Below are positions 52,381 to 61,311 of a stretch of DNA of 64,000 bases, one piece after another; within the stretch, counting starts at the first letter, position 1, and each line of letters starts with the position of its first letter. Source of the DNA: Eubacteriaceae bacterium (GTDB taxonomy: Bacteria > Bacillota > Clostridia > Oscillospirales > Acutalibacteraceae). The notes beneath the pieces are model-generated. The model was not told the DNA's origin and ran no database searches. It saw only the letters and a list, made by a program, of their open reading frames with translations. The position numbers and the translations under genes were made by a program. The stretch spans positions 94,998 through 158,997 of the forward strand of contig JAETRQ010000004.1 of the NCBI GenBank assembly GCA_021770095.1, given 5' to 3'.

Positions 52381-52418
52381 GGAGGGTAACCTTACTTCCT
52401 TAAGTGAGGTTACCCTCC
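52381..52418. repeat. Terminal hairpin of serine-recombinase element
   Basis: GGAGGGTAACCTTACTT-CCTT-AAGTGAGGTTACCCTCC; 17-bp arms, one mismatch. Confidence 0.75.
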
Positions 52419-52513
52419 TCATAGCTGAATACATCAATTTTTACAATAACTACAGAATTCAAACAAAAACAAAACTGACACCTCTTGAAAAAAGATGTCA
52501 GTATATTGCTTGA
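52418..52513 (+). pseudogene. Displaced C-terminal end of IS3 orfB
   Basis: LIAEYINFYNNYRIQTKTKLTPLEKRCQYIA*. Confidence 0.85.
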
Positions 52514-52713
52514 ATTTCTTATATTCTACTATTCTACCTTACAGGGGTTTTTTGTACTGTCTGCACAATATGGGGCGGTTCAGTATGAATTGAGTCATAC
52601 ATTAGGGGTTTTCCCTTTGTATTAAATTAGTGAAACAGTATCAAAACAGTATCATTTAAAGTCAGCAAACACTCAAAACCCTGTGTTAAAGCCACTTTTA
52701 AGACTTCTGTTAA

Positions 52714-53694
52714 TTACTCCCACTCAATTGTGCCGCAGGGCTTTGGTGTGAGGTCAAAGAGAACTCTGTTAACGCCTTCAACTTCATTTGTAATGCGGTC
52801 TGTAATGTGTTGAAGGAGTTCGAACGGAACATTTTCAACCGTTGCAGTCATTGCATCAACTGTATTTACCGCACGGAGAATAACAGGATAAGCATAGGTT
52901 CGTTTACCGTCCTTTACACCGACTGATTTGAATTCAGGAACAGCGGTGAAATACTGCCATACTTTGCCTTCAAGACCATTCTTTGCAAATTCTTCACGGA
53001 GAATTGCATCGGATTCACGAACACATTCAAGGCGATCACGTGTGATTGCACCAAGACAACGAACACCGAGTCCCGGACCGGGGAACGGCTGACGGTATAC
53101 CATACCATCAGGAAGACCGAGCGCATTGCCGACAATGCGGACTTCATCTTTAAATAGGAACTTGAGCGGCTCAACAAGTTCAAACTGCAAATCTTCAGGC
53201 AGTCCGCCAACATTGTGGTGTGCCTTTACACCGTCACTTTCAATAATATCAGGATAAATTGTACCTTGTGCAAGGAACTCGATGCCTTCCTGTTTTCTTG
53301 CTTCCTCTTCAAAAACACGAATAAATTCAGCACCAATAATCTTACGCTTTTGCTCAGGTTCTGCAACGCCTGCAAGTTTGTCCAAAAAGCGGTCAACAGC
53401 ATCAACATAAACAAGATTTGCTTCCATCTGATTACGGAAAACCTCAACAACCTGTTCAGGCTCACCTTTACGGAGCAATCCGTGATTAACATGCACACAT
53501 ACAAGTTGCTTGCCGATTGCTTTAATCAGCAAGGCTGCGACAACAGAGGAATCCACGCCGCCTGAAAGTGCAAGGAGAACCTTTTTGTCTCCTACCTGTT
53601 TTTGAATTTCAGCAACCTGCTCAGCAATAAATGCATCTGCAAGTTCTTTTGTGCTTATACGTACCATTGATTCGGGTCTCTTGTTATTATCCAT
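52714..53694 (-). CDS. GMP synthase ATP-pyrophosphatase/dimerisation part without GATase domain (GuaAb-type)
   Basis: [49 protein letters not shown]-term CGTIEWE; SD TCCGGAGGAA precedes start 53694. Confidence 0.9.
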   Translation of the reverse strand: MDNNKRPESMVRISTKELADAFIAEQVAEIQKQVGDKKVLLALSGGVDSSVVAALLIKAIGKQLVCVHVNHGLLRKGEPEQVVEVFRNQMEANLVYVDAVDRFLDKLAGVAEPEQKRKIIGAEFIRVFEEEARKQEGIEFLAQGTIYPDIIESDGVKAHHNVGGLPEDLQFELVEPLKFLFKDEVRIVGNALGLPDGMVYRQPFPGPGLGVRCLGAITRDRLECVRESDAILREEFAKNGLEGKVWQYFTAVPEFKSVGVKDGKRTYAYPVILRAVNTVDAMTATVENVPFELLQHITDRITNEVEGVNRVLFDLTPKPCGTIEWE

Positions 53695-53822
53695 TTTAAA
53701 TTCCTCCGGATAAAAATAAATTAATTCTGTATTTTCAGTATAACATAAACTTAATTTTGACGTCAATATACAATCAGAAAGAATAAACTCCTCTGCAATG
53801 AATTACAGAGGAGCAAATTTAT

Positions 53823-54653
53823 TTATGCTAAATATTCGGAAACATTTTCATAATCTTTAACTTTTTCATGGTTATTTTCGATAATTCTTTCCGTAAATGA
53901 AAGTTTATTTTTCCTCTTTTTGAGAGATTCGGTAAATCTTCTTGATACAGCAATAAATATAATAAAGATATATGGCATACCAAGATTTGTCTCAAGCAGA
54001 GAATTAATAATCATAGGCGAAATTGCGCTTACATCCATACCGGTAACTCCAAGATTAGCCGAACGAATACCGCCAAGATACAAGCCTATTTCCCAACCGG
54101 CCTGCACAAGAATACCGATTATCAGCAGCCATGGTATATTAACCCGTTCATCTTTCTTTTTGCGTGACATATTCCAAACGAACAGCAATACATATCCAAC
54201 AAACAATATCAATGCCATCCATCCATGATATGCACCTGTTTCACGCCAGATTGTGATGGTGTAATTATGCGGACCGAAGGTTTTTGTCAACAGCGGACAG
54301 CATATCCACCAACCAAGAATAAGCGTCGTCCATTCAAAAAGATTTTTATCTCTTGAAATCCAAAGCCATATCCATGCAAAGTTTGTAAATCCGTAACTCA
54401 TCGACATCCACATAAGCACCCAGAACAATTGACTCTCAGTGCCTTCAACACCATTCATAAGCAAATGACGGGATCCGGTTGCAAGATGGAATATTCCGAA
54501 ATCAACAATCTGATAAAGAATACCCGCCAGCACACCGACGATAACGGTTGTGTACTTCTTTTTATAGAGTAATAATCCTATAAAAAGAACAAGGAACGCA
54601 ATGTCAAGCCACATATAAAAAGGCTCAAACACTCTTTGTGCAACAACTTCCAT
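53823..54653 (-). CDS. Multi-pass membrane protein, unknown function
   Basis: 276 aa with about 7 hydrophobic segments. Confidence 0.6.
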   Translation of the reverse strand: MEVVAQRVFEPFYMWLDIAFLVLFIGLLLYKKKYTTVIVGVLAGILYQIVDFGIFHLATGSRHLLMNGVEGTESQLFWVLMWMSMSYGFTNFAWIWLWISRDKNLFEWTTLILGWWICCPLLTKTFGPHNYTITIWRETGAYHGWMALILFVGYVLLFVWNMSRKKKDERVNIPWLLIIGILVQAGWEIGLYLGGIRSANLGVTGMDVSAISPMIINSLLETNLGMPYIFIIFIAVSRRFTESLKKRKNKLSFTERIIENNHEKVKDYENVSEYLA

Positions 54654-54832
54654 AAAAAACTTCTCCTACATTATATATTTTATATTTTTAGTTTAACACA
54701 TATAAAACCATAATGCAATTAAAGATTGATATTATATAATCCTAAAATGTAAAAATTAAGAAAAATAAAAAACGTCATAAAGCATAATGCCTTATGACGT
54801 TTTTACATAACTTATATACGGATATACGAATA

Positions 54833-56113
54833 TTATTTATTTCTGTAAATGATTGCTTCTCGCTCCGGACCGTTTGATACCATCGTGATTGGATAACCGA
54901 GTTCACTTTCAATAAACTCAACATAATCCTTTGTTTCCTGCGGAAGATCATCATAATTCCTGATACCGCGGATGTCACAGTGCCAGCCCTTCATAGTTTT
55001 AAGAACAGGCTTACATTTCTTGAGAGTAGGTGTTGTCGGGAAATCTTTTGTTATTTCTCCGTCAACTTCATAACCTGTACAAATCTTGATTTCTTCAAGA
55101 TAAGAGAGACAGTCAAGTGCGGTCATAACCACTTGAGTTGCACCCTGACATGCTACACCGTAACGGGTTGCAACACAGTCGAACCAGCCGACTCTTCTCG
55201 GTCTGCCTGTTGTTGCACCGAATTCACCTTTGTCACCGCCGTGAATACGAAGTTCCTGTGCTTCCTCTTCATCAAGAATTTCCGAAACAAATTCGCCTGC
55301 ACCTACTGCTGAAGAATATGCCTTTGTTACAACAACAATATCCTCAATGGAATGAGGCGGAAGTCCTGCGCCCACCGCACCGTATCCTGCCAAAGTGGAT
55401 GATGAAGTAACCATCGGATAAATACCGAAATCAGGGTCTTTAAGTGTTCCGAGCTGTCCTTCAAGAAGAATATTTTTCCCTTCTTTGAGTGCATTCATAA
55501 GATAAGTATGTGTATCACAAACATAAGGCGCAATCTTTTCCCTATATTCAACACAGGTATTATAAAGTTCCTCTTCATCCAGAAGCGGTTTATTATATAC
55601 ATATTTAAAAGTAAGGTTTTTAAGCGTACAGATATTACTAATCTTTGCCTTTAAAGTTTCATCATCAAAAAGTTCATTAACCTGAATACCGATTTTGGCA
55701 TACTTGTCACTGAAGAAAGGTGCAATACCTGATTTTGTTGAACCAAAAGCATTTTTACCAAGTCTTTCTTCTTCATAAACATCCTGAAGAATATGATACG
55801 GCATAAGGATCTGTGCTCTTTCACTGACAAGAAGCTTTGGATTAAGCCCTGCCTTTTTTACATCCTCAAGTTCTGTTAAAAACTTATTGATGTCAAGTGC
55901 AACACCATTGCCGATAATACAGGTTGTGTGGTCATAGCACACGCCTGACGGCATTAAGTGAAATGCAAATCTGCCATGCTCATTGATAATAGTATGCCCT
56001 GCGTTTGCGCCGCCCTGAAAACGAATAACAATGTCACTCTGACCTGCAAACATATCGGTGATTTTGCCCTTGCCTTCATCGCCCCAGTTTGCGCCAACAA
56101 TTGCTCTTACCAT
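54833..56113 (-). CDS. purA: Adenylosuccinate synthetase
   Basis: MVRAIVGANWGDEGKGKITDMFA, QGGANAGHTI, TTGRPRRVGWFDC. Confidence 0.96.
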   Translation of the reverse strand: MVRAIVGANWGDEGKGKITDMFAGQSDIVIRFQGGANAGHTIINEHGRFAFHLMPSGVCYDHTTCIIGNGVALDINKFLTELEDVKKAGLNPKLLVSERAQILMPYHILQDVYEEERLGKNAFGSTKSGIAPFFSDKYAKIGIQVNELFDDETLKAKISNICTLKNLTFKYVYNKPLLDEEELYNTCVEYREKIAPYVCDTHTYLMNALKEGKNILLEGQLGTLKDPDFGIYPMVTSSSTLAGYGAVGAGLPPHSIEDIVVVTKAYSSAVGAGEFVSEILDEEEAQELRIHGGDKGEFGATTGRPRRVGWFDCVATRYGVACQGATQVVMTALDCLSYLEEIKICTGYEVDGEITKDFPTTPTLKKCKPVLKTMKGWHCDIRGIRNYDDLPQETKDYVEFIESELGYPITMVSNGPEREAIIYRNK

Positions 56114-56331
56114 TACTAATTCTCCTAAACAAAAAAATAGAACTGCGAAAACAAACTGTATGAATCCGCTGTTACTCATTAATTATATTATATAGCACTA
56201 TTATTGTCAATGCAATTATTGGTGGATTTTGCCGCTGTGTGTCTGATAATTTTTAGTTATTATGGCAGTTGTAAAGGTAAAAAAATTATGATATTATAGA
56301 AATAATAAAACAAAAACAGAGGACAACGGGA

Positions 56332-57714
56332 ATGAAAATTTACAATGTTATGCAATATGGTGCCAAGGGTGATGGTGTTACCAATGACGCATTTGCAATA
56401 CAGCACGCAATCGACGACTGCTCAAAAAACGGCGGAGGACGTGTCGTTCTTCCGAGCGGACGTATATTTTATTCAGAATCAATCAGACTAAGAAAAAACG
56501 TTGATTTTCATATTCAGAAAGGTGCGTCAATAAAAGCAACCGGCAATATTGACGGATATATCAGACCAAACAAACTGATTAATGATCCAAAAACAGCACT
56601 GATCGGCAATCCTGTCACAGGCAAACCGAGTTTTGTTTTTATATACGGATACGAGGCAGATAACTGCACCATAAGCGGCGAGGGTACAATTGACGCTAAC
56701 GGGCACGCTTTTGTGGCACGAAAAGACCAATATTACGTTACAGGTGATTTTTATCCCAGACCGACTGTAATTTATATTGAAAAAAGCAATCACATCACAT
56801 TCAAAAACTTCACGGTTATTGATGCTCCGTTCTGGACTCTGCATCCTGCAGGATGCGATGATGTGCTGATTGACAAAATCAGAATTCTCAATGACCTTGA
56901 TGTTGCCAACAGTGACGGAATTGACCCTGATCATTGTTCAAATGTCAGAATTACAGGCTGTCACATTACATGTGCAGATGACTGTATCTGTCTTAAAGCA
57001 TCAAACGGCAATATGGAATATGGTGATTGTGAAAATATTATTATTGATAACTGCACACTTATATCAACTTCTGCCGCCATTAAAATCGGAACAGAAGGTG
57101 TCGGAAATTTCAGAAATGTTATTGTTTCCAACTGTATAATCAGCAAATCAAACCGTGGTATTTCCATCCAAATCCGTGACGGCGGATGTGTTGAAAACGT
57201 CACATACCAAAACATTATAATTGAAACACGGAGATTTTGTCCTGACTGGTGGGGAACGGCAGAACCGATTGTTATTACCACCTTTAACCGTGATGAAAAC
57301 ACACAAAGCGGAACAATCAAAAACATCCGATTTTTCAACATCACAACTAAGGGCGAGAACGGTGTTCTCATCCATGGCAATGCAGACAATATAATTGAAG
57401 ACATCTCGTTTGAAAACTGCCGTATTGAACTCACCAAAACGAGCAAATGGCCCTGCGGACTCTATGACCTGAGACCATGTCTTGACTGGGGCGTTGAAAA
57501 ATATAACAACTCTGCTTTCTTCATCCGGTATGCCAAAAATATTACTATCGAAAAGACCGGAACAGGATGGGGAAACATCTGTGACAATTATAAACATGCA
57601 ATTGATGCAGAAAATGTTGAAAACCTCAGCCTGATAAGATTCAGCGGCGAAGCAGCAGACTTGATGACAGACAAGTACAAATTCAGCAATGTCAAATATT
57701 CGGAGGTAGAATAA
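56332..57714 (+). CDS. GH28-family polygalacturonase-like beta-helix enzyme
   Basis: YNVMQYGAKGDGVTNDAFAIQHAIDDCSKNGGGRVVLPSG; NSDGIDPDHCSNVRITGCHITCADDCICLKA; SAAIKIGTEG. Confidence 0.88.
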   Translation: MKIYNVMQYGAKGDGVTNDAFAIQHAIDDCSKNGGGRVVLPSGRIFYSESIRLRKNVDFHIQKGASIKATGNIDGYIRPNKLINDPKTALIGNPVTGKPSFVFIYGYEADNCTISGEGTIDANGHAFVARKDQYYVTGDFYPRPTVIYIEKSNHITFKNFTVIDAPFWTLHPAGCDDVLIDKIRILNDLDVANSDGIDPDHCSNVRITGCHITCADDCICLKASNGNMEYGDCENIIIDNCTLISTSAAIKIGTEGVGNFRNVIVSNCIISKSNRGISIQIRDGGCVENVTYQNIIIETRRFCPDWWGTAEPIVITTFNRDENTQSGTIKNIRFFNITTKGENGVLIHGNADNIIEDISFENCRIELTKTSKWPCGLYDLRPCLDWGVEKYNNSAFFIRYAKNITIEKTGTGWGNICDNYKHAIDAENVENLSLIRFSGEAADLMTDKYKFSNVKYSEVE

Positions 57715-58121
57715 TGGTTGAACTCAAGGGATATAAAGTAAACAAACTCGAAATTGAAAACAAAGTTAAACTCGGCACAAATCTCAAACTGCAGAACCAG
57801 TTGAAATATAATGTAAATTATATGGACGATAACAAAACCTGCATTGGTGCAATGGAACTGAGAATTATTGATGCAGACCTTAATCCGTTTGAAGTCAAAA
57901 TTGAGATGGTGGCTGAATTTGCATATGGCGATAACGATGAAAAAGCGGATATTCATACAACATCATTTGATCAATTGTTCCCATTCGTAAGACAAATTGT
58001 TCACACGGTTACCGCATTCACAGGTATGCCCGGATTAATGATACCGATTATGAAACTCAATAAAGATACTGTTAAAGTAAATAATGCACCGCAGGAGAAA
58101 GAAAACTCACCTTTGAACTGA
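57714..58121 (+). CDS. SecB-like protein
   Basis: LNPFEVKIEMVAEFAY...QLFPFVRQIVHTVTAFTGMPGLMIPIMKLN resembles the SecB fold C-terminus. Confidence 0.55.
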   Translation: MVELKGYKVNKLEIENKVKLGTNLKLQNQLKYNVNYMDDNKTCIGAMELRIIDADLNPFEVKIEMVAEFAYGDNDEKADIHTTSFDQLFPFVRQIVHTVTAFTGMPGLMIPIMKLNKDTVKVNNAPQEKENSPLN

Positions 58122-58129
58122 ATAAAACA

Positions 58130-58175
58130 AAAACACTGTGAACCAAATCGGTGACACAGTGTTTTATTTTTATAA
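58130..58175. terminator. Hairpin terminator
   Basis: AAAACACTGTG ... CACAGTGTTTT. Confidence 0.55.
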
Positions 58176-58264
58176 AAATTGTTATATTTTGTCAAAAACT
58201 TGTTTACACTTAGTTTAAAAATATTGCCGCTTTATATGATAAAATTAAACAAGGAGTTGATTTG

Positions 58265-59044
58265 ATGAAGAAAAAGATACCCACAGTAATCCGTATCATA
58301 ATCCAAATACTATTAATTGGCGGCGGTGCATATTATTTTTACAGATTTGCAGCCTTAGCATTCATAAGAATTATAAATATTGCAAATATCCTTGGTGTCA
58401 TAATGTCTTTGGCGGCAATTCTGATTGGCATATATATGAAGAAAATCATCAAATTCTGCAAAAAACATTACAAAAGCAAAAAGGGTAAAATCCTCTTAAA
58501 CTCCTTTTTTACTGTTTTTGCTATAGGAATACTTTGCTTCAGCCTTGCACTCGGCAGTGTTATCACCAGTGCGAATACCAACGCAGATGAGCAGGATACA
58601 ATCATCGTACTCGGCTGTGCTGTTTACAGTTACACACTGAAATGCAGAGTAAATGCAGCATATGAATATCTTGAAAAAAATCCGGACAGCGTCGCGGTCC
58701 TTTCAGGCGGACAAGGCAGCAATGAGCCGATTTCAGAGGCGCAGGCAATGTTCAATATGCTGACCGAAAAGGGAATTGAGCCTGAAAGATTATATCTTGA
58801 AGATACCAGTGTTAATACAGATACAAACATCAAAAACTCTATAAAAATAATTGAGGAAAATAATCTTGATAAAGACGTGGCAGTTGTATCATCAGACTAT
58901 CACCTTAAGCGTGCAACAATGATTTGTGAAAAAAACGGACTTAAAAATCCGCACCGAATCAGTGCCCCCTCAACATATAACGACAAACCGACTTTTTATC
59001 TGAGAGAAGTGATGGGTGTTGTTAAGGAGGTACTTGTCAAATGA
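58265..59044 (+). CDS. YdcF/DUF218-family membrane protein
   Basis: TIIVLGCAVYSYTLKCRVNAAYEYLEKNPDSVAVLSGGQGSNEPISEAQAMFNMLTEKGI; SSDYHLKRATMI. Confidence 0.85.
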   Translation: MKKKIPTVIRIIIQILLIGGGAYYFYRFAALAFIRIINIANILGVIMSLAAILIGIYMKKIIKFCKKHYKSKKGKILLNSFFTVFAIGILCFSLALGSVITSANTNADEQDTIIVLGCAVYSYTLKCRVNAAYEYLEKNPDSVAVLSGGQGSNEPISEAQAMFNMLTEKGIEPERLYLEDTSVNTDTNIKNSIKIIEENNLDKDVAVVSSDYHLKRATMICEKNGLKNPHRISAPSTYNDKPTFYLREVMGVVKEVLVK

Positions 59045-59532
59045 ACAAAAAACTTTTCTTAACATTAACAACATTTTTGGCTATTTCTGCTTTACCGATT
59101 ACGGTCTACGCAAATTCATCATGGTATTGGATAAGCAACAGCAGACCTTGGGATATTCTGCCGATTGTTGCAGTTGCAACAATAATAATTGAAGTATTCA
59201 TAATTAATAAATTCGGTAAAGTAAATAAATTATACAAAACTGCTTTTGCCGTAATAATTGCCAACCTGCTTTCATTTGCTATGCCGTATATACTAAGATG
59301 CTTTAATGAATTATACGATTTTGAACAAATGATAAACAACACACCATCTTATACTGTCACAGCTGTATTTTTATTAATGACCTTAATAATTGAAATGCCT
59401 TTTGTTTATTTTTCCCTACAAAAAAGCAGCGATAATCAAAAGCACTTAATTTTATCCATATTAAGCAGCAATGTTGCAACTACTATTCTTGTTGCAGCAA
59501 CAGAAAGAATAATATGCAAAGGAACTTGGTAA
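59041..59532 (+). CDS. Membrane protein of unknown function
   Basis: Signal peptide and about 4 TM segments; ATGA overlap upstream. Confidence 0.55.
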   Translation: MNKKLFLTLTTFLAISALPITVYANSSWYWISNSRPWDILPIVAVATIIIEVFIINKFGKVNKLYKTAFAVIIANLLSFAMPYILRCFNELYDFEQMINNTPSYTVTAVFLLMTLIIEMPFVYFSLQKSSDNQKHLILSILSSNVATTILVAATERIICKGTW

Positions 59533-60203
59533 TGAAGCCTATCGGAAAAATTTATACGGATTTGCCTGACAAATTCGGTGTACCGAGACAGAGCGGACTG
59601 GTAAAAGATTTGACAGGGAAAATTGTTTTTGAGCCTGAATACAGTGTTAAAGAGGCATTTGAGGGAATTGAAGAATTCTCACATTTATGGATATTGTGGG
59701 AGTTCAGCGAAAATGTCCGCGAAAAATTCTCGCCTACTGTTCGTCCGCCGAAACTGAATGGAAACAAACGCAAAGGCGTTTTTGCCACACGTTCACCATT
59801 CAGAGCAAATCCAATCGGTTTATCCTGTGTTAAACTTGAGAAAATTGAATATACAAAAGACAAGGGAACCATACTTTATGTCAGCGGAATTGATATGAAA
59901 AATGAAACTCCGATTTATGACATTAAGCCGTATATCACATACACGGACAGTCATCCTGAAGCAATACAGGGATTTGCAGAAAATTATAAAGATTATGAAA
60001 TTGAGGTCGTTTTCCCTGAACATCTGCTGGATATTATCCCGAGTGAAAAGCAAGCAGGAATAATCGGAATATTAAAACAGGACCCACGTCCTGCATACCA
60101 GAATGACCCTGACAGAATATACGGTGTTAAATATATGAACTTTGATGTTCATTTCAGGGTTGAAAATCATATTCTGACAGTAATAAAAATTGATACTATA
60201 TAA
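59532..60203 (+). CDS. trmO: TrmO (tRNA t6A N6-methyltransferase)
   Basis: KPIGKIYTDLPDKFGVPRQSGLV, FSHLWILWEFSEN, GVFATRSPFRANPIGLSCVKL. Confidence 0.9.
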   Translation: MKPIGKIYTDLPDKFGVPRQSGLVKDLTGKIVFEPEYSVKEAFEGIEEFSHLWILWEFSENVREKFSPTVRPPKLNGNKRKGVFATRSPFRANPIGLSCVKLEKIEYTKDKGTILYVSGIDMKNETPIYDIKPYITYTDSHPEAIQGFAENYKDYEIEVVFPEHLLDIIPSEKQAGIIGILKQDPRPAYQNDPDRIYGVKYMNFDVHFRVENHILTVIKIDTI

Positions 60204-60296
60204 AGGACAAAACCATCTGTAAATCGGCTGAGGTACAACAGCGAATTTTTCACAGATGGTTTTTTATGATTATATATTGTCAACCGTCGTTTTTAA

Positions 60297-61244
60297 TTAA
60301 TATTCCATTTTTCTTATACTTATTTCACCGCTTCTGAGCGTAGTAACTGTACCGTCATCAAGTTTGACAACAAGTCCGCCTGTTTCATCAATCTCAATTG
60401 CAGTGGCAGGGGTCACCTTTGAATTCTGTATAAACTTTATTCTTTCCCCAATAACAAGAGAATGGCTGCGATAATAGTCAATAAAACTTTTATAATCCCC
60501 GCCGGCAATATGGAGCAGTTCATCCACCGTTTTTGCAATCAATCTGTTGCGGTCAACATCAGCATTGAGACAACCTGCATTATCCACCCCGTCAGGAAAA
60601 GAATGTGTACTTATATTAATACCTATACCGATGATAACGCTGTCAACAATTCCTTCCTCAAAATTTGTGATTGCTTCGGTCAGAATACCGCATATTTTTT
60701 TATTATCCACATAAACATCGTTAACCCATTTTATTTTGGGCTGTTTATCGGTAAGCTGCTCAATCGCCTTACACACTGCAACAGATGCAGCCGTTGTTGC
60801 AGTTACAGCATTTTTCAGTGCAGCATGAGGTCTTATCACCAGACTGAAATAAACACCGGTTGCAATCGGAGAATAAAAGGTTTTCCCCTGTCTGCCTCTG
60901 CCTGCTGTCTGTTCATCTGCAGTCACAAGGAACACACCATATTGTCCGTCGGCAAGCATACGCTTGCACTCATTATTGGTTGAATCCACACAATCCAGGC
61001 ATATAACATCAATATCATTTTTCAAATAGGATTTAATACTCTGTGCAGACACAACATCATTATTGTCAGTCAATTTATATCCTTTATTTGTGACGGCATC
61101 AATATCATATCCGTCATGAATTAAAGATTTTACGGCTTTCCACACGGCGGCACGGCTTTTACCAAATTTCTTTGCCAACTGTTCACCGCTTATGTAATCA
61201 TTGCTTCTTAACAGAGAATAGAGAATATCTTTTTTCAGTGACAT
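60297..61244 (-). CDS. birA: Bifunctional biotin-[acetyl-CoA-carboxylase] ligase/repressor BirA
   Basis: N-term wHTH GEQLAKKFGKSRAAVWKAVKSL; TADEQTAGRGRQGKTFYSP; KIKWVNDVYVDNKKICGIL. Confidence 0.94.
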   Translation of the reverse strand: MSLKKDILYSLLRSNDYISGEQLAKKFGKSRAAVWKAVKSLIHDGYDIDAVTNKGYKLTDNNDVVSAQSIKSYLKNDIDVICLDCVDSTNNECKRMLADGQYGVFLVTADEQTAGRGRQGKTFYSPIATGVYFSLVIRPHAALKNAVTATTAASVAVCKAIEQLTDKQPKIKWVNDVYVDNKKICGILTEAITNFEEGIVDSVIIGIGINISTHSFPDGVDNAGCLNADVDRNRLIAKTVDELLHIAGGDYKSFIDYYRSHSLVIGERIKFIQNSKVTPATAIEIDETGGLVVKLDDGTVTTLRSGEISIRKMEY

Positions 61245-61311
61245 TGTTAACTCCTTTGTTCAAACAGGTTTACAATCCGGTCAATCAAAAAGCACCATAA
61301 TGGTGCTTTTA

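Larger units (their letters stand above)
43035..52417. mobile_element. Serine-recombinase element (about 9383 bp) carrying phoRB-pstBACS
   Basis: Junctions in the split IS3 orfB share CCTC (43031-43034 and 52414-52417); inverted 15-bp ends CTCACTTAAGGAAGT (43042-43056) and ACTTCCTTAAGTGAG; encodes TnpV, Pho/Pst, MobC-like, serine recombinase. Confidence 0.8.
41833..52610 (+). mobile_element. IS3-family insertion sequence (about 1.4 kb) split by a 9.4 kb insertion
   Basis: 16-bp perfect terminal IRs AACCCCTAATGTATGA (41833-41848) / TCATACATTAGGGGTT (52595-52610); orfA and orfB at left, orfB C-terminus at right. Confidence 0.85.
29915..52725. mobile_element. Putative outer integrative mobilizable element adjacent to the guaAb 3' end (boundaries tentative)
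   Basis: Tyrosine integrase, Xis-like, MobV, RepA-like ATPase; TTATTCCCACTC (29915-29926) versus TTACTCCCACTC (52714-52725); 20-bp direct repeat ACAGTATCAAAACAGTATCA at 30027-30046 and 52635-52654. Confidence 0.5.

Noticed and set aside
41828-52615. Target-site duplication flanking the IS3 element
   Set aside because: Flanks AAAAT and TTCCC do not match; no convincing 3-4 bp duplication.
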